Below are positions 1 through 12,055 of a DNA stretch of 64,000 nucleotides, piece by piece. Position 1 is the first letter of the stretch. Each line of letters begins with the position of its first letter. Source of the DNA: Watersipora subatra (lineage: Eukaryota > Bryozoa > Gymnolaemata > Cheilostomatida > Watersiporidae); NCBI RefSeq assembly GCF_963576615.1, contig NC_088711.1:63149248-63213247 (forward strand). The letters are read 5' to 3'. The notes beneath the pieces are model-generated. The model worked only from the letters and a program-made list of their open reading frames with translations, had not been told where the DNA came from and made no database searches. Position numbers and translations under genes: made by a program.

Positions 1-302
1 CTACATTTGTATATTAAGTATACATGTGTTATAGAGCCCTTAAAATACAAAAATGATTCCACAAATGCATATACAGTTGTGGCAATCACCTTTGTAAAGT
101 TTTCATGTGATTCCATAAAAATTGGACGGCATTAGATTTCTAAATCTCAATGTGAAGAGAAAGGGAGTGGACTCAAGCATATCACATATAAAAGGGTGTG
201 AAATCAAGCACATTTCACACAAAAGGGTGTGACATCAAATAGATCTCATAAGGAAGGTGTGAACTCAAGGTTGTCTCATATTAAAGGGAACATTGCGCTA
301 AC
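1..302. other. APP intron sequence at left edge with imperfect short repeats
   Basis: This stretch lies downstream of the last visible APP exon (minus strand) and reads as intron. From about 150 to 290 a loose repeat built around 'gtgtgaaatcaag' and 'tctcata' recurs about four times with much divergence. I see no coding exon here, so the remaining E2, transmembrane and cytoplasmic exons of APP must lie to the left of the window. Confidence 0.4.
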
Positions 303-2778
303 CTGATGAGTGTCAGATGCTCTATGGTGGTCGGCAGCAGAGGCCTAGCAGCATTTGAATCTCTTGCCCTAACCTTGACAAAATGCTTTACACAATGAGC
401 CGCATCCTTTTGCTCAATTAAGATGTAGTTCTGGAGGAGAGTGAAAAGATCATCTGAATCATGTGAGTTGCTCTGCAATTCCTCCATCAACTTCTGCATC
501 GCTATACTCTTCTTAGAGTTGAGATTAAGTTGGACATGTTGCTGGTGCACCGTGTCCAACTGGCCCATCTCGTTGTTCTCCTGGTACCGCAACGCTTCAT
601 ATTCCTTGGAAAACCTTTCACTTATCTCTTTGTTCATCTCCTCCGCCCCCTGCGGGTCACTTTTCTGCATCTCAACAACTCTCGCCCTTGCAGCATACCA
701 CTCTTCCATTAACTGCAAAATATTTAAACTTTTTAATGAATTTTCCATCAAAAAACTAACAAAGGAAACGAGCAATAATTTTATAAAGTATGGCTAAAGT
801 AACTGAAATACATGTAACTACATACTTTACTCGATTTCTCCTTGTTCATTTCTGCTTGCCTATGTTTAGCCAATTCATAGGCATCGTGCTCATTGTTGTA
901 CAGGCCACCAATGAGCTTGAGGCCCAGGTACTTGTCGATCGCATCATCTTTCTCACTCTCTTCTTCCCCTGTCAAATGTTTTGTGGTTGACTTAATCAGG
1001 TTTCCACAGTTCACCACAAATAGTTACTAGCGGTAAAAGTGAATGAGCAGGTAAGGTGCCATTATTTAGACTTAAAGTTATACATGATGTCACAACACTC
1101 AACCATTTCAAGCAAATATAAAAAGTATTCTCTGTCAAGGATGTCTGAGAGACACTCTAAGAACTAGTACTATTTCTAATTACATATCAGTAGTTGGAGA
1201 ATTATTATTATTAGTGAGGGAATAATTCTAGAAAATATTTCTTGTCATTAGAGAGAAGGGAATGTAATGTCATTCAAGGAGATGCTAGCCTTATTCACTA
1301 TCTCAATATCGCGTCTTATAGTGCCGACGAAAAGCAGACAAAGGAATTACACAGTGAAACTAGCACATGACTAAAACCTATTGAAAAGCATTTCAAGAGA
1401 AATAGGTTTGTAGAATAAGTCGGTGTAATCACCTGGTGGGCAGCAGACATACTCGACACCAGACCAGAGATCTGTGCCGCATGGCAGCAATGTTCCAAAA
1501 CTGTGTACTACTAAGCCATTCTGATTTGCACAGCTCGTAGTAGCAAGACTGGACCAGTAGTTAAAACCCTTGCATGTATGATTCGGTTGTGTGTGCTCAA
1601 ACTCGCAAGCATCCGGAACCACAAGGACATCACTTTGAAAAGCTCCAGCCAGACATCTAAAAATGTGATCATCCGTCAATTAATATTGCAAAACAAGTAG
1701 ATTGTACGGCAATTCTTTCAAAAACTAATAAATACTTTATTGCTCCGAGTGACTGCTGTCAGCATTTGAAAAGTTTGAAATCTGAAATTCTCAATCTGTA
1801 AAAGTTTTCAAAGACTGTTTTCAACATGGCGACTAGATATAAAGAAAAAGCAAAATTCAAAATAATACGCCATAAGTACCTATAGGCTTGCACCGTGAAT
1901 GTGTCAGGATACTTGCAATCACTTGTCCCAAGGGGACACCATCCTTTAATGGTCATCTCATTTGTTGTCTCGACAACATTCCGTATGTCTAAGCCGGGAT
2001 ATGTACGCTGGCAGTATGCTAAAATACTTGATTTTTCTTCCAAACAGTTTGCAAATGGATCAATAGTCCATCCAGTTGTTGGATCCATATGCATTGCTCC
2101 TTTGTTGCATACAAAAGCAACCATTGGATCATATGCTGTGTTATGGAGTTCTAATGCACCTAAAATTAAAAAAACGCATCGAATCTGTTTGAAATGGTAT
2201 GAAAAACAAAACAACTATAGAAGAAGATAGAAAGTATCAGTAAAAATGGCATATGAAAAGAAACAGGAAAACGGCCAAGGATATGAACTATCATTCCACA
2301 AGCTCGATTTTATATTGCAAGTTGAGAATAACACGGAGGCGACAGTGGGTGGTAGAAGTATTTGACAAACCAAACGATTTTTAACAGATAAGCACGACGG
2401 CATCGGCAGTTATAAAAAAAATTAGCCGAGCACATAAAATATACTTATGAAAGAAAAAGAAGACAACGCGAGTACAGTATTACATTAAGGTAACTTTAAC
2501 TGTTTAATTCTCTTGAGTTAATAATTCACTCTTATCATGACTTGTCGCAGAAGTCACTGTAAAACTTGAGACTACAATAAAAAAAAACTGTAAAACTAAC
2601 TATAATCTACTATCGATTAAATCCCCGTATTCATTAGCCAATATAAAATTCTTTAATTGAACTAAAAATGAAAAAGTATACATGGGCTTAACAGCTATAG
2701 GTGATTGAGAAATATTTACTTACCAACAAAATATAATAACGTAAAAAACATTAACATTGTGAAAGTTGAGGGCTTCAT
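303..2778 (-). CDS. APP: Amyloid precursor protein homologue (APP/APPL/APL-1), N-terminal exons
   Basis: Type I membrane glycoprotein family of neuronal adhesion and signalling; only the ectodomain part is in the window. Five minus-strand exons join in phase: 2724-2778, 1880-2159, 1433-1656, 826-968 and 303-712, about 370 residues. Exon 1 is a signal peptide (MKPSTFTMLMFFTLLYFVG; the last Gly is split by the intron). Exon 2 is the growth-factor-like domain, with CNKGAMHMD near the start and NVVETTNEMTIKGWC near the end. Exon 3 is the copper-binding-type domain (CLAGAFQSD, then LLPCG...GVEYVCCP). Exons 4 and 5 start the E2 helical domain (DKYL, then EQKDAAHCVKHF). The acidic linker between E1 and E2 is only about ten residues (EEESEKDD), far shorter than in vertebrate APP, and no Kunitz domain is seen; a small exon could be missed in the 970-1432 intron. 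The last donor (GTTAGC at 302) leaves phase 2, so the gene continues leftward. Confidence 0.9.
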
Positions 2779-3870
2779 TCCAATTTCCAGTGATCAAACA
2801 TTTAAACTTATGTGATTCATGTTACCAACACGTTTAGACCAAGGATCCTTTGTTGGGTGTATATTCCCAAGTTACCTGCCGCGAACGGTGGATGTGTATT
2901 TTACGACTTTGGAATGTTACAAAATATGAGTTATCTTTTCGTGTAACACAACTCCAAGCTACATTAAAAATTTTTGGAACTTGGGTTTGAAATATGTAAC
3001 ACTAGGAATTTAACAGTGTCATTAGACTTATCAGACTAGCCTCATAATGGTTGATCGTAGCTAAAATGTACCCAAGCAACTACAGCCTGGTTACCAGTAA
3101 TTGCAGCGCATGGTTGATATCTAGCACAGTTCAAAATAGAGCTATGTGTAATCCAAAAAAAGTTAACCTTTCAGAACTAAGATGCAGCAACAGATAGGCG
3201 CAACCGTTTACATATACTTGAATTATTGTTTTAAGCTCTACATTTAGAGCACTGCATTCAGTCATAAGGGCATGGTACCATGTAATGGGCATCATCGGTT
3301 ACAATACTAACTTTTTTCATCAATTGCAGTTGACAAAAAGATTTGTCCCTTGTTTAACCTTAGATAATAATTTTATTTTGCCTGGTGACAAAGTCTGCCT
3401 GTTCAGAGAATAAAAAAATATAAAGATAGACAATTTTTGAAATTAACAGAGCATTACAGTGATATGCTATATTTTATACACATTTTGTCTGCATAAAAAC
3501 ATTTGCCCATTGATTTACTCCTAACATATCGCTACATGAAATAATGCATTATACTATATACTGATGTGTTCTATTATGAGTACTTGAAGGTGACTAATCA
3601 ACAATATTGATGTGCTATAAGATGTCTTAGGTGATATACCTTCATCTCAGCTATCAACCAATTTAACATGTGTTTATGGAATTTTGTTGAATTGTAAGCA
3701 TAATAGTTTTAAAAGGAAAAAAAATGTTACGAATGTCTTTATCCGTTTTTAAACTAGAATATCAGAACTCGTGAAGCTCAGTAGAGAAATATCCAGCATT
3801 AGTGTAAAGTTGAGGTTTTGACTTTGAGACTATATTTTACTAATTAGTCAATAAAAATTGCAGAAAATAA
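2779..3870. other. Intergenic, probable APP upstream region
   Basis: AT-rich sequence between the APP start codon and the minisatellite at 3.9 kb. It should hold the APP 5' UTR and promoter, but I see no convincing TATA box, CpG-rich core or coding exon. Confidence 0.3.
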
Positions 3871-3884
3871 CTTTATTATAACAT

Positions 3885-4115
3885 ATGCACATAAAAGTTT
3901 ACATGTGTACATAAGAGTGTACATGTGTACATAAGATTGTACATATGTACAGAAGAGTGTACATATGTACATAAGAGTGTACTTGTGAACATAATATTGT
4001 ACATATGTACATAAGAGTGTACATGTTTACATAAGATCATACATATGTACATAAAAGTGTACATATGTACATAAGAGTGTACATGTACATATGTGAAATA
4101 TGTGTACATATGTAA
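3885..4115. repeat. Tandem repeat of about 20 bp (gtacataagagtgtacatat)
   Basis: About eleven degenerate units of 'gtacataagagtgtacatat' type. The unit is rich in TGTACA/ACATGT palindromes. The open frame across it on the minus strand is a by-product of the repeat and is not called as a gene. Confidence 0.85.
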
Positions 4116-4404
4116 GGACATATACATACAGTCAGTTAACTATTTCCATGTGTACACTAAACCAAGGATGTCCTATGACTGGAAGGTACTGGTATGCAAT
4201 CACGAGCCATAAAAAACCCAAATGTCTGGAGTCTAAATAAAAGCTAGTCAAACAAGCAAAACTGGTCCCTTTGCGCAAGTAAAAACTCGACATAATATCA
4301 TATTCAGGAGCACTAATCTTTCCAAAACCATCACACTTGAATTACATGCTGAACGTAGACACCCTGTAGCAACATTGCTGATGCATTTCTTAAGACTCGG
4401 GTGC

Positions 4405-4500
4405 AGCCATGAGTGAAGCCATGAGTGAAGCCATGATTGAAGCCATTATTGAAGCCATGAGTGAAGCCATGAGTGAAGCCATGAGTGAAGCCATGATTGA
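4405..4500. repeat. 12-bp tandem repeat (gccatgagtgaa) in the POP5 3' UTR
   Basis: About eight copies of a 12-bp unit, gccatgagtgaa with variants gccatgattgaa and gccattattgaa. The array starts only some 14 bases past the POP5 stop codon, so it should lie in the POP5 3' UTR when read on the minus strand. Confidence 0.85.
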
Positions 4501-4514
4501 GCTAGTCAGATCCT

Positions 4515-6219
4515 TCAAGATTTGGACTGCAACCGTTTTGGTTTGAAAAGTTCAGAAAAGTCTGCCTGATTTATTTCCTTGATTTTCTCCAAAAGCTTCT
4601 GTCTCTCACTCTCTTTACACTCCCGGATAGCTGACTGTAAGAGTCGTCTGTTCATACGAATCCAGTATTTCTGTGCACATCTACAAAAGAATATGAACAT
4701 TCGCAGTCATTTCAGAAGATTACCTCACGCTGCAGTAGAACAGCTGAACACCGGTAGGTAGGAAACATCTCTAACAACTGTGATGGCTGCTACGCCGCTA
4801 GTGCAATGTCACAATCACATACACGAGAATGCTTCTGTTCAGTGAAATAAATGCAATGGAAGCTCTACCAGAAAATGCTATAATACTATATAATTACCAT
4901 TACATACTATTATATTAAAATATATTCAGACAAGTATTCTAACCAGGCCCGTAAATACATCTGTAGGCTGTTCACAGATGCTATGTGTACTTGCTGGGGC
5001 CACCATCAAATATCCATGGGGTTTACACAGGGCTACAAGTGTTTATAGAGCACTACATATGTTTATGGAGTACAAAAGGTGATTATAGGGCACTATAGGT
5101 ACTTATAGAGTGCTGTAGGTATTTACAATTTTAAAGGTTTTTACAAAGTACAAAAGATGTTTACCGAGTCCTAAAGGTGTTTATAGGGTACTACAAGTGA
5201 TTATAAGGTGCCACAGGTGATTATAAGGTGCTACAGGTGATTATAAGGTGCTACAGGTGCATATAAAGTGCTACAGGTGATTATAAGGTGCTACAGGAGT
5301 TTATAGGTTGCCACAGGTGATTATAAGGTGCTACAGGTGATTATAAGGTGCTACAGGTGTTTATAGGTTGCCACAGGTGATTATAAGGTGCTACAGGTGT
5401 TTATAGGTTGCCACAGGTGATTATAAGGTGCTGCAGGTGATTATAAGGTGCTACAGGTGTTTATAGGTTGCCACAGGTGATTATAAGGTGCTACAGGTGT
5501 TTATAGGTTGCTACAGGAAGCTCCACTTCTAAAGATGCTTACAAAAAACTAAAGATGTTTTATAGGCTACTACAGGTGTTTTATAGGCTGCTACAGGTGT
5601 TTATAGGCTGCTACAGGTGTTTAAAAGCTACTAAAAGGGTTCATAAGGTACTATGGGTGTTCATAGGGCACTACATGTGTTCATAGAATACTACATGTGT
5701 TTATAGGCTGCTACAGGTGTTTATAGACTGTTACATGTTTTCACAGGAGTTTCATACCTAATGCTACCGCTGACGTGACGTGTCACCATCCTTATGGCAG
5801 TCTTATTCAGAGAATTAATGGTAGTTAATGCATTACTGAGCATTGTCTCAGCTCCTCTTCGTACTCTCACAAGTATCATTCGTGTATCTCTCATCACGAT
5901 GCGAATCTAATAATTGAAAAAAACTATTTTCCAAACAGACAGAGAAGCATGACATCATTAAATGACTGCAAGATACATGTAAGATATATACATGTAAATA
6001 AAATGTCTCTAATTCGGCTGCATTCTTATATCCATTTAGATAAAAAGACAACAGACTTACACTGAGTGATCTCTTGATCAATGCTATTCCGTACTCTCCA
6101 AACCCCTCTGTAAATGCATCTCTTATCGCCTGGTAAATCTGAGTATCAGTTGCATCAATTGACCTGTTGTCCGCATAGACAATCTCCGCCAGCAAGTACC
6201 GATGTTTCACTCTCACCAT
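4515..6219 (-). CDS. POP5: RNase P/MRP protein subunit POP5
   Basis: POP5 is a core protein of nuclear RNase P (tRNA 5' maturation) and RNase MRP (rRNA processing). Three minus-strand exons join in phase: 6061-6219 (53 codons), 5758-5906 and 4515-4680, giving 157 residues against about 163 in human. The start is MVRVKHRYLLAEIV, the POP5 signature N-terminus (MVRFKHRYLL in human), and ends exon 1 at GEYGIALIKRSLS. Exon 2 covers the central strands (RMILVRVRRGAETM) and ends at HVSGSIR. Exon 3 gives CAQKYWIRMNRRLL, matching the family's RTCQKFLIQYNRRQLL, and stops with TGA at 4515-4517. Donors are GTAAGT and GTATGA, acceptors TTATTAG and TTTGTAG. Intron 2 is filled by a minisatellite. No stop or frameshift interrupts the frame, so the gene looks intact. 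Confidence 0.95.
5035..5735. repeat. 20-bp minisatellite in POP5 intron 2
   Basis: A long array of 20-bp units of two alternating types, 'gtgattataaggtgctacag' and 'gtgtttataggttgccacag', more degenerate at both ends. Between about 5205 and 5515 the two types alternate in a higher-order pattern. The array ends some 20-40 bases from the exon 2 donor at 5757 but does not include it. Confidence 0.9.
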
Positions 6220-7815
6220 TCTACAAACTGTAAACCGGGCTAAACTAAGTTTTGATGGAACTATCACATTTGATCAACTACTATAGCACCTATGACGGAG
6301 CTCTTTCTATCCTGTGCTTCCTCCACTTGGCTCCCTGGTTACGATTTCTTCTTCTACCTAACTCTTTCTCTCTCTACTTGGCTCACCTTCTACCCAATTC
6401 TCCGTCTAGCCTTCTTTAACCCAGGCCCTTCTCTATGAAGCCTACCCTTTATCCACCACTGCCTCTACCCAACTTCTTTCCTGCTCTGATTTGAAAACAG
6501 CGGATAGTCTGCACAAATTGGAATAAAACTAATGCGTGTTCAGCTCAAAAGATAATTTGTAGTACATTTGTAATTGAAATGATAACTGCCAATCACTCTC
6601 TTGGTCACTGATCCTTTTAAAAGGTAACAGGTTGAAGATAAACAAAGCAAAGACTATCGCTGTAATCACTTTTACCTTTGTTAGACTAATTTTCTACTTT
6701 TAGTAACATTCATTTTTTTATTGTTGTTATGATCTTTTCTTCTTTTGGGTTACTCATTTTTTGATTTATTATATACAATGTACATGTAAACTCACAGTAT
6801 CTCTTTTATTCACACTTTTTTATATTGTTGTGAACACACTAACCAATAGTTCAACTAAACTATTGTAAAAATAGATTTTGGATATCTGACTCAAGACTGA
6901 ACACTAAAAAAGTTTTATGTGGCATTGTTCTTGTTTTATTGAAAACATTTCAAAATTCTATTCAACATGCCCACAACATTGCTTGGCTTTCGACGTTATT
7001 TTCACAATTGGACTATTTCATTCAAGTTATTGATTAACTCGTATCTAAAAAATCAAGGCAAGCCTAAACCAAATGTTTATTAAACTCTAATAAGGACATG
7101 AACTAGACATGACTCAGCACTCTTAGAATTTTGTCTGAAATGACTTCTAGTCCAAGATATCACTATGGTTTGAAATAAATAATTAAAGCATTCAAAGGGG
7201 AAATTCACTCACCAGTAAAATGACTTATTTTCTCTCATTGAGCTAAACCATTAATACACTGGAATACATTGAGTCTTACCTTGTCTTGCTGCAAAAAATA
7301 TACTAAACACATATTTGTGTATAGATTGTTTTTGAATGAAAAGTTGCCAGCATCGAAAGCACTGAAGCCAGCTATGTTTTATTGACTTTTAAGTGCTACA
7401 TGTTGGCCGTATAGGTCCATAATTGTACCTGTAGGAGCAAATCTGCACATGCGCTACACGACAATGATTTTCCAATTTTAGCGAACATAACTCCAAGTTG
7501 CGTGTCATGCGTGAATAGATAAGAGAATAGGTTAGTAAAACTTCATTTAGGCTCAGCTACATAATAAACAAGATCTAATGCAAAAATCTTTACTTCAGAA
7601 TATCATTTACCACTATATTTGTTTATACGCGCCCGAGTATCATAACAGAAAAACAAGGTAAATGGGAAAGGGCAGATAAGCATAAAGTAAGCATGTAGCT
7701 CTCAAAAACAATGAGAGCAGAGCTAATTAGAAGTCCAGATCCTGTTAGTTAAAACTGTTAGACTGCAACCTAACCGAGGCAGCTTAGGATTGCGTCACAG
7801 TGAAAATTCTGAAAG
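6220..7815. other. Intergenic sequence upstream of POP5, no gene seen
   Basis: Contains the presumed POP5 promoter, a pyrimidine-rich tract at about 6300-6480 and otherwise AT-rich sequence. I see no exon, RNA gene or clear transposon end. Confidence 0.3.
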
Positions 7816-7820
7816 TAAAA

Positions 7821-7857
7821 CAAGTCAATCTACTCAATTATTGAGTAGATTGACTTG
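7821..7857. repeat. Perfect hairpin, 18-bp arms and 1-base centre
   Basis: caagtcaatctactcaat, one base, then its exact reverse complement. Weaker complementarity continues outward (bounded by similar gtcac/gtgac sequences near 7795 and 7876), so it may be the core of a small foldback element. Confidence 0.8.
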
Positions 7858-8042
7858 TTCTGCTTTTAGGAGTGAGTCACAATATTGTAACAGATTCGTA
7901 TAGATGGCCTGCATGGCTTAGCTACACAAGTGGTCAATGCGTAGTTCTGGGGCTTGGTATCTCTTAGTTTGTTGGGGATTAGTAGTATTCAGGAAAAAAG
8001 ATGCAAGCTCTGTAAATTCTGTGCTACAACCATCGATGGGTG

Positions 8043-8075
8043 TACAACAGCTAAACCATGGGTTTAGCTGTTGTA
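8043..8075. repeat. Perfect hairpin, 15-bp arms and 3-base loop
   Basis: tacaacagctaaacc, atg, then its exact reverse complement. It is followed by two direct copies of 'gtaacacagaactta'. It looks like a small foldback or slippage product. Confidence 0.75.
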
Positions 8076-8429
8076 ACACAGAACTTAATGGCTGTAACAC
8101 AGAACTTACAGCGGCTATTAGCTAATCTGGCTAAACTCGTCAAATCCAGCTCCACGAATTCCTTCATGAGGACTAGTATGGCAGACGGGGAGCCCTTCAA
8201 TCCATTCACCAACACCCCAATAGTAATATCTTCATAAGCAGAACTATAATAGACAGTGCCTACATGGGGATACGTGACTGAGCCCGTAAGCACGAATAAC
8301 ACTATCCAAATAAATGTTACACCAATACCTGCGCCGAAGAACAGACATATTTAGTATTCTGTTAACAAGGAAACTAACCTATTCGCTGACCCACTGCCTG
8401 TCTCACAGCAAAATAATACTCTTTTGTCA

Positions 8430-10450
8430 ACCATGACCAACTCAAGCGGCTTGACACAAGACCTTTTCAATACTTTCCTCAAACAAATTACAGATGCTAC
8501 CACTAAATGGCACATTTCAAGCTTCAAACTCTATTGCAAGCAATAGGGAGGACTTGAAGCGACCACGATTTGATGGGCAGGAAAATATGCACTTGTTCAT
8601 CAAACAATTCACAGAGGTCTATCAAATGAAAGAGTGGAATAAGCTTGTGGCAGGGGTACAACTAAGAGCTAGCTTGTGGAAGCAATAGATTGTTGAGAGG
8701 GTGACACTGTGCCAGAAATTAATCTCAAGTCTCTCAACAAATATAGCATTTAGCCAACGGAAGCCAGAGCTAGTTTACACATTATTAGTTGTGTTGGCAG
8801 CAAAAGCTATTTGTCCTTGAGCAACCGAGTGAAAAAGCTTGCCAAGCTAGCATATGGTGGTATGGGTCCATCTGTTGAAGCTCAAATGGGAATAAAACAT
8901 TTTGATCGAGCTATTGATGACGTTGTTCTGAGACGACGTCTGCTAGTTGTGCAGCCAAGAAACCTTAATGAGATGGTTACAGCTGCACACCAGCACGAGC
9001 TAGTGAGGCACCAATATTTTAGACCACCTCAAGTTCGAGTAGCTAATTGCATTGCTGGAATGGAAAGCTTAGTCACTGCACAGGAAAAGAGAGTGCCGCA
9101 CAAGCTGGTGAGGGAACGGTGCGTCAGCTCACAAAAACTATGTCTTTCAAGATAAATCAGCAGCCTGTATTAGCAGAAAAGCAGCCTAGGCTCCTTATCA
9201 ATTTGAAATGACATGGAGCTAGAGCTAACTGATGCCAAGACCAACAGGATGGGGTACCACACGGCTTCTAGTGTGGTAATCTTTCTCACTTTAGACAAAA
9301 CTGTCCTTAACGCTCAATGTCAGCACAAAATAAATGGTTGATTTAGAGACCTCCTAATCATACTACAGAAAACTAAAAAGGTTCACTCCAATAATAAAAG
9401 AGAAAGTGAGTGATCTTGGTTTCATCCCCATCCCAAAAAAACTATGCTAAAACTGTTACAAATCGGAGAAAGCCACACAATTATGTGGATGACCTACTAT
9501 GCTAGAGACTGAAGAAAAATTGTCAGCTAGAGCAAAGGTAGAAAACCTTTTTGTCACTAGACTATTTGGAGAGCAGTTGTGGGAAACAAGCATCTCGTGT
9601 GATGGTTTGGAGGATGAAGACTCACATACTGATGTGCAGCCTCAGAGATCTACAAGCAAAGTACAGGGGAAGGCAGCTAAAATTTGTGGCAGCGAGCTCT
9701 GTGCCATTAATTCATCTGAGAAGCACCTTTCAGGCCTACCCGATGTCTGAAGGTTGACAACAGGAATGTTTATTGCATAGTGAATACCACAAAAAAGCAG
9801 ATGACTTTGTAGAGGAACAAAGACAGATCCATCAACTAGAGGAGACTGGCATTGTAAAATGGAAGAATTGAGGGAAGCACAGCCATTGCCGAGCGATGTG
9901 GCTCCCACGTACCAAACAGTTAAGGATCAACAAGAGCTAGTCTAAGCTCTAGTCAACCTTGGTAGTCGAGAACTGCTGAAACTTAGCACTGTAATATATC
10001 TCATGAAAAAGATTCATATAATGATTGTCGACAAGACCTTGAGAAGCTGTGTTCCATCGAGATGCAAAACGCCTTATCTGAGATATGCACACCCTATCCC
10101 ATGTAGGGATAATGAGGACTCCTTGCAGGCTTAAGCTGACATGGTATTAGCCTGGTACAACTTTTGACGTTCATCAGAGTGAGGAGCTGTGAAGTCTGCC
10201 AGCAAGCAAGGTCTGTTTCTTTCCAATCAGGGACTGCATTGGGTCGACAGACCCTGGCAGAAAGTTTCCATTAACTTGGTTAGACCCCTGCCAGTGACTA
10301 TGTGAGAAAATAAGTAGGTACTAGTTTTAACAGACACTTCTACCTGCTGGCAAGATGCCATACCACTCCCTAAAGCTAGTGCCCCGGCAGTGGCAGAGGC
10401 TCTGGACAGTCATGTGTTTTGTAATTTGGCCTTCCAGAAAAACTACACAG
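8430..10450 (+). mobile_element. Ty3/Gypsy-type LTR retroelement fossil
   Basis: Remains of an LTR retrotransposon on the plus strand. In order I see a gag-like segment (about 8490-9150), a weak polymerase-region segment (about 9750-9930) and an integrase segment with the zinc-binding and core-domain signature spacing (about 10170-10440). The order gag, polymerase, integrase and the character of the integrase fit Ty3/Gypsy. Paired LTRs were not recognised, so the bounds are approximate. The copy is thoroughly broken, with on the order of ten or more breaks, and looks old. Confidence 0.65.
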
Positions 10451-10599
10451 CAACAAAAAAATGTAGTTCAAGGGCAAAATTATGATGATTGTGTTCTGTG
10501 GAGCATCAGCAAAACACGCACAACTCCTTATCCTCAGATTGTAGTGCTTAGAACGGGAGTAGAAACACACAATTAACACCCAAAGTGACCACTGCAGAG

Positions 10600-12050
10600 C
10601 TTTCCACCGCATTTATATATGAGAACTAAGTCCAAGTCAGAGTCAGACAACTAGTAATCGATCCCACAAAATAGTGGTCGCTGGCAAAATTCTACTTCAA
10701 TACCATTAACCGCATATTCTTTAAAATTGCAATAATTAAAATATACAGTTCGGCTTGAAAACATCCACAAATAACCACTAGAAATGCAAAGAGCGCTTTG
10801 ACTACTGTTATGTGACTTCGGTGCTTAGTAGTTACGGTTAATGAAAACCTAGGCTAACAACTATAACATATAGGTGTAAGACTGAAATGAGCTGCAAAAC
10901 CAGAAACGTGAAATTAGTGTAGTGAACAGGCTGTCAAACAGTTCGATTTATTTTATAATTTGTTAAATGATTTTACGTTGTATACACTTTATTTATAATA
11001 TTTAAAAATAAATAAAAATCAAACTTTTAATAATAATAACAACACAAATCTTCGAACAGTCGTTTATTACATAGCTTTTCTCCCCATCGTTATCCTGTTA
11101 GAAAATGCGAGCGTTCTGTTTTTTTATTAAAATTTTTCAAATGTTTAAGTTCTCTTTAGAAGTCATGGAGCTAAAACTTTGCCTACAACATTAAATATTT
11201 AGAAATTTTGGAAATTATATATAGTTCACACAAAAAACTAGGCTGTCTAACCTATCATAAAAGATAAATGTTCGGAGAGATGCAGGTTTGGGTCAATATG
11301 AGATTTCAATCGTACCTGCCAACTCTCACGCATTGGGCGTGAGACTCACGCAATCAACCCAAAGAAAAAATGAAAATGCGTGAGAAACGCGTGAGATTTT
11401 TGCCCCAGTTTCCACAATTTTATATATACTATCATTGATACATCAATTGCCCCAAAACCAAATCTCAAGCATTGCCCCACTCTTGGGTTAACAGGCCTGA
11501 TTTCAATACATTTACGGAAAGGAGTTGGAAACTGTTAAAGTTAGGTTGATAGCCGCAAAAGCTTCTGTAACGCCCAATAGAAGAACATTTGCGTTTCATT
11601 AACATTCGTGATTAGAATTTAATGTTTATTTCTTAAGGGCGAGCCCAATCTCATCATTTAATATTTTCTTAGCTCGAAACTGTTATAAACCATTTTTGTG
11701 CAGAACTAGTTGATATCAGAGTTAATGGCTAGACTGACAGTGTCACCATTTTAATGTAGTGCCTTATTATATTATAGATTGTAAATCTGAATTCATATGA
11801 ACAGTTCAACTATTTATTAGGTTCAAATCAAGTTCTCTATCCTTTATGACTGTTTGACAATGTTGATGATGTCTTTTGCAACCCGTTTCTTGACTAGCAT
11901 TGAGTCCATTCTGATTAATCTTTCATTAATGATTCTAGGAGCTATGGTTTTTGTAATCGCTATAACACTTGAATTAGGTGCCTCCTGAAAGGAAGAAAAG
12001 GGCTATCAGAAAAATTTGAGGATTTCATAACGTTTATAATTTTGTGACCT
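10600..12050. other. Intergenic, no gene seen; CTCACGC hairpin motif at 11325-11343
   Basis: AT-rich, without coding exons that I can support. At 11325-11343 there is CTCACGC, five bases, GCGTGAG, followed by further 'cgtgag/ctcacg' copies to about 11395. The cluster of CTCACGC words in an AT-rich background looks like part of a dispersed repeat. Confidence 0.35.
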
Positions 12051-12055
12051 GATAT

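Noticed and set aside
441-797. 118-codon plus-strand frame opposite APP exon 5
   Set aside because: Antisense shadow of a well-supported APP exon.
3876-4127. 83-codon open frame on the minus strand
   Set aside because: It is wholly made by the 20-bp tandem repeat (MYxxMYT-type periodic peptide); no gene signal.
7937-8302. Overlapping short frames on both strands
   Set aside because: They run through hairpins and duplicated segments without any recognisable motif or splice sites.
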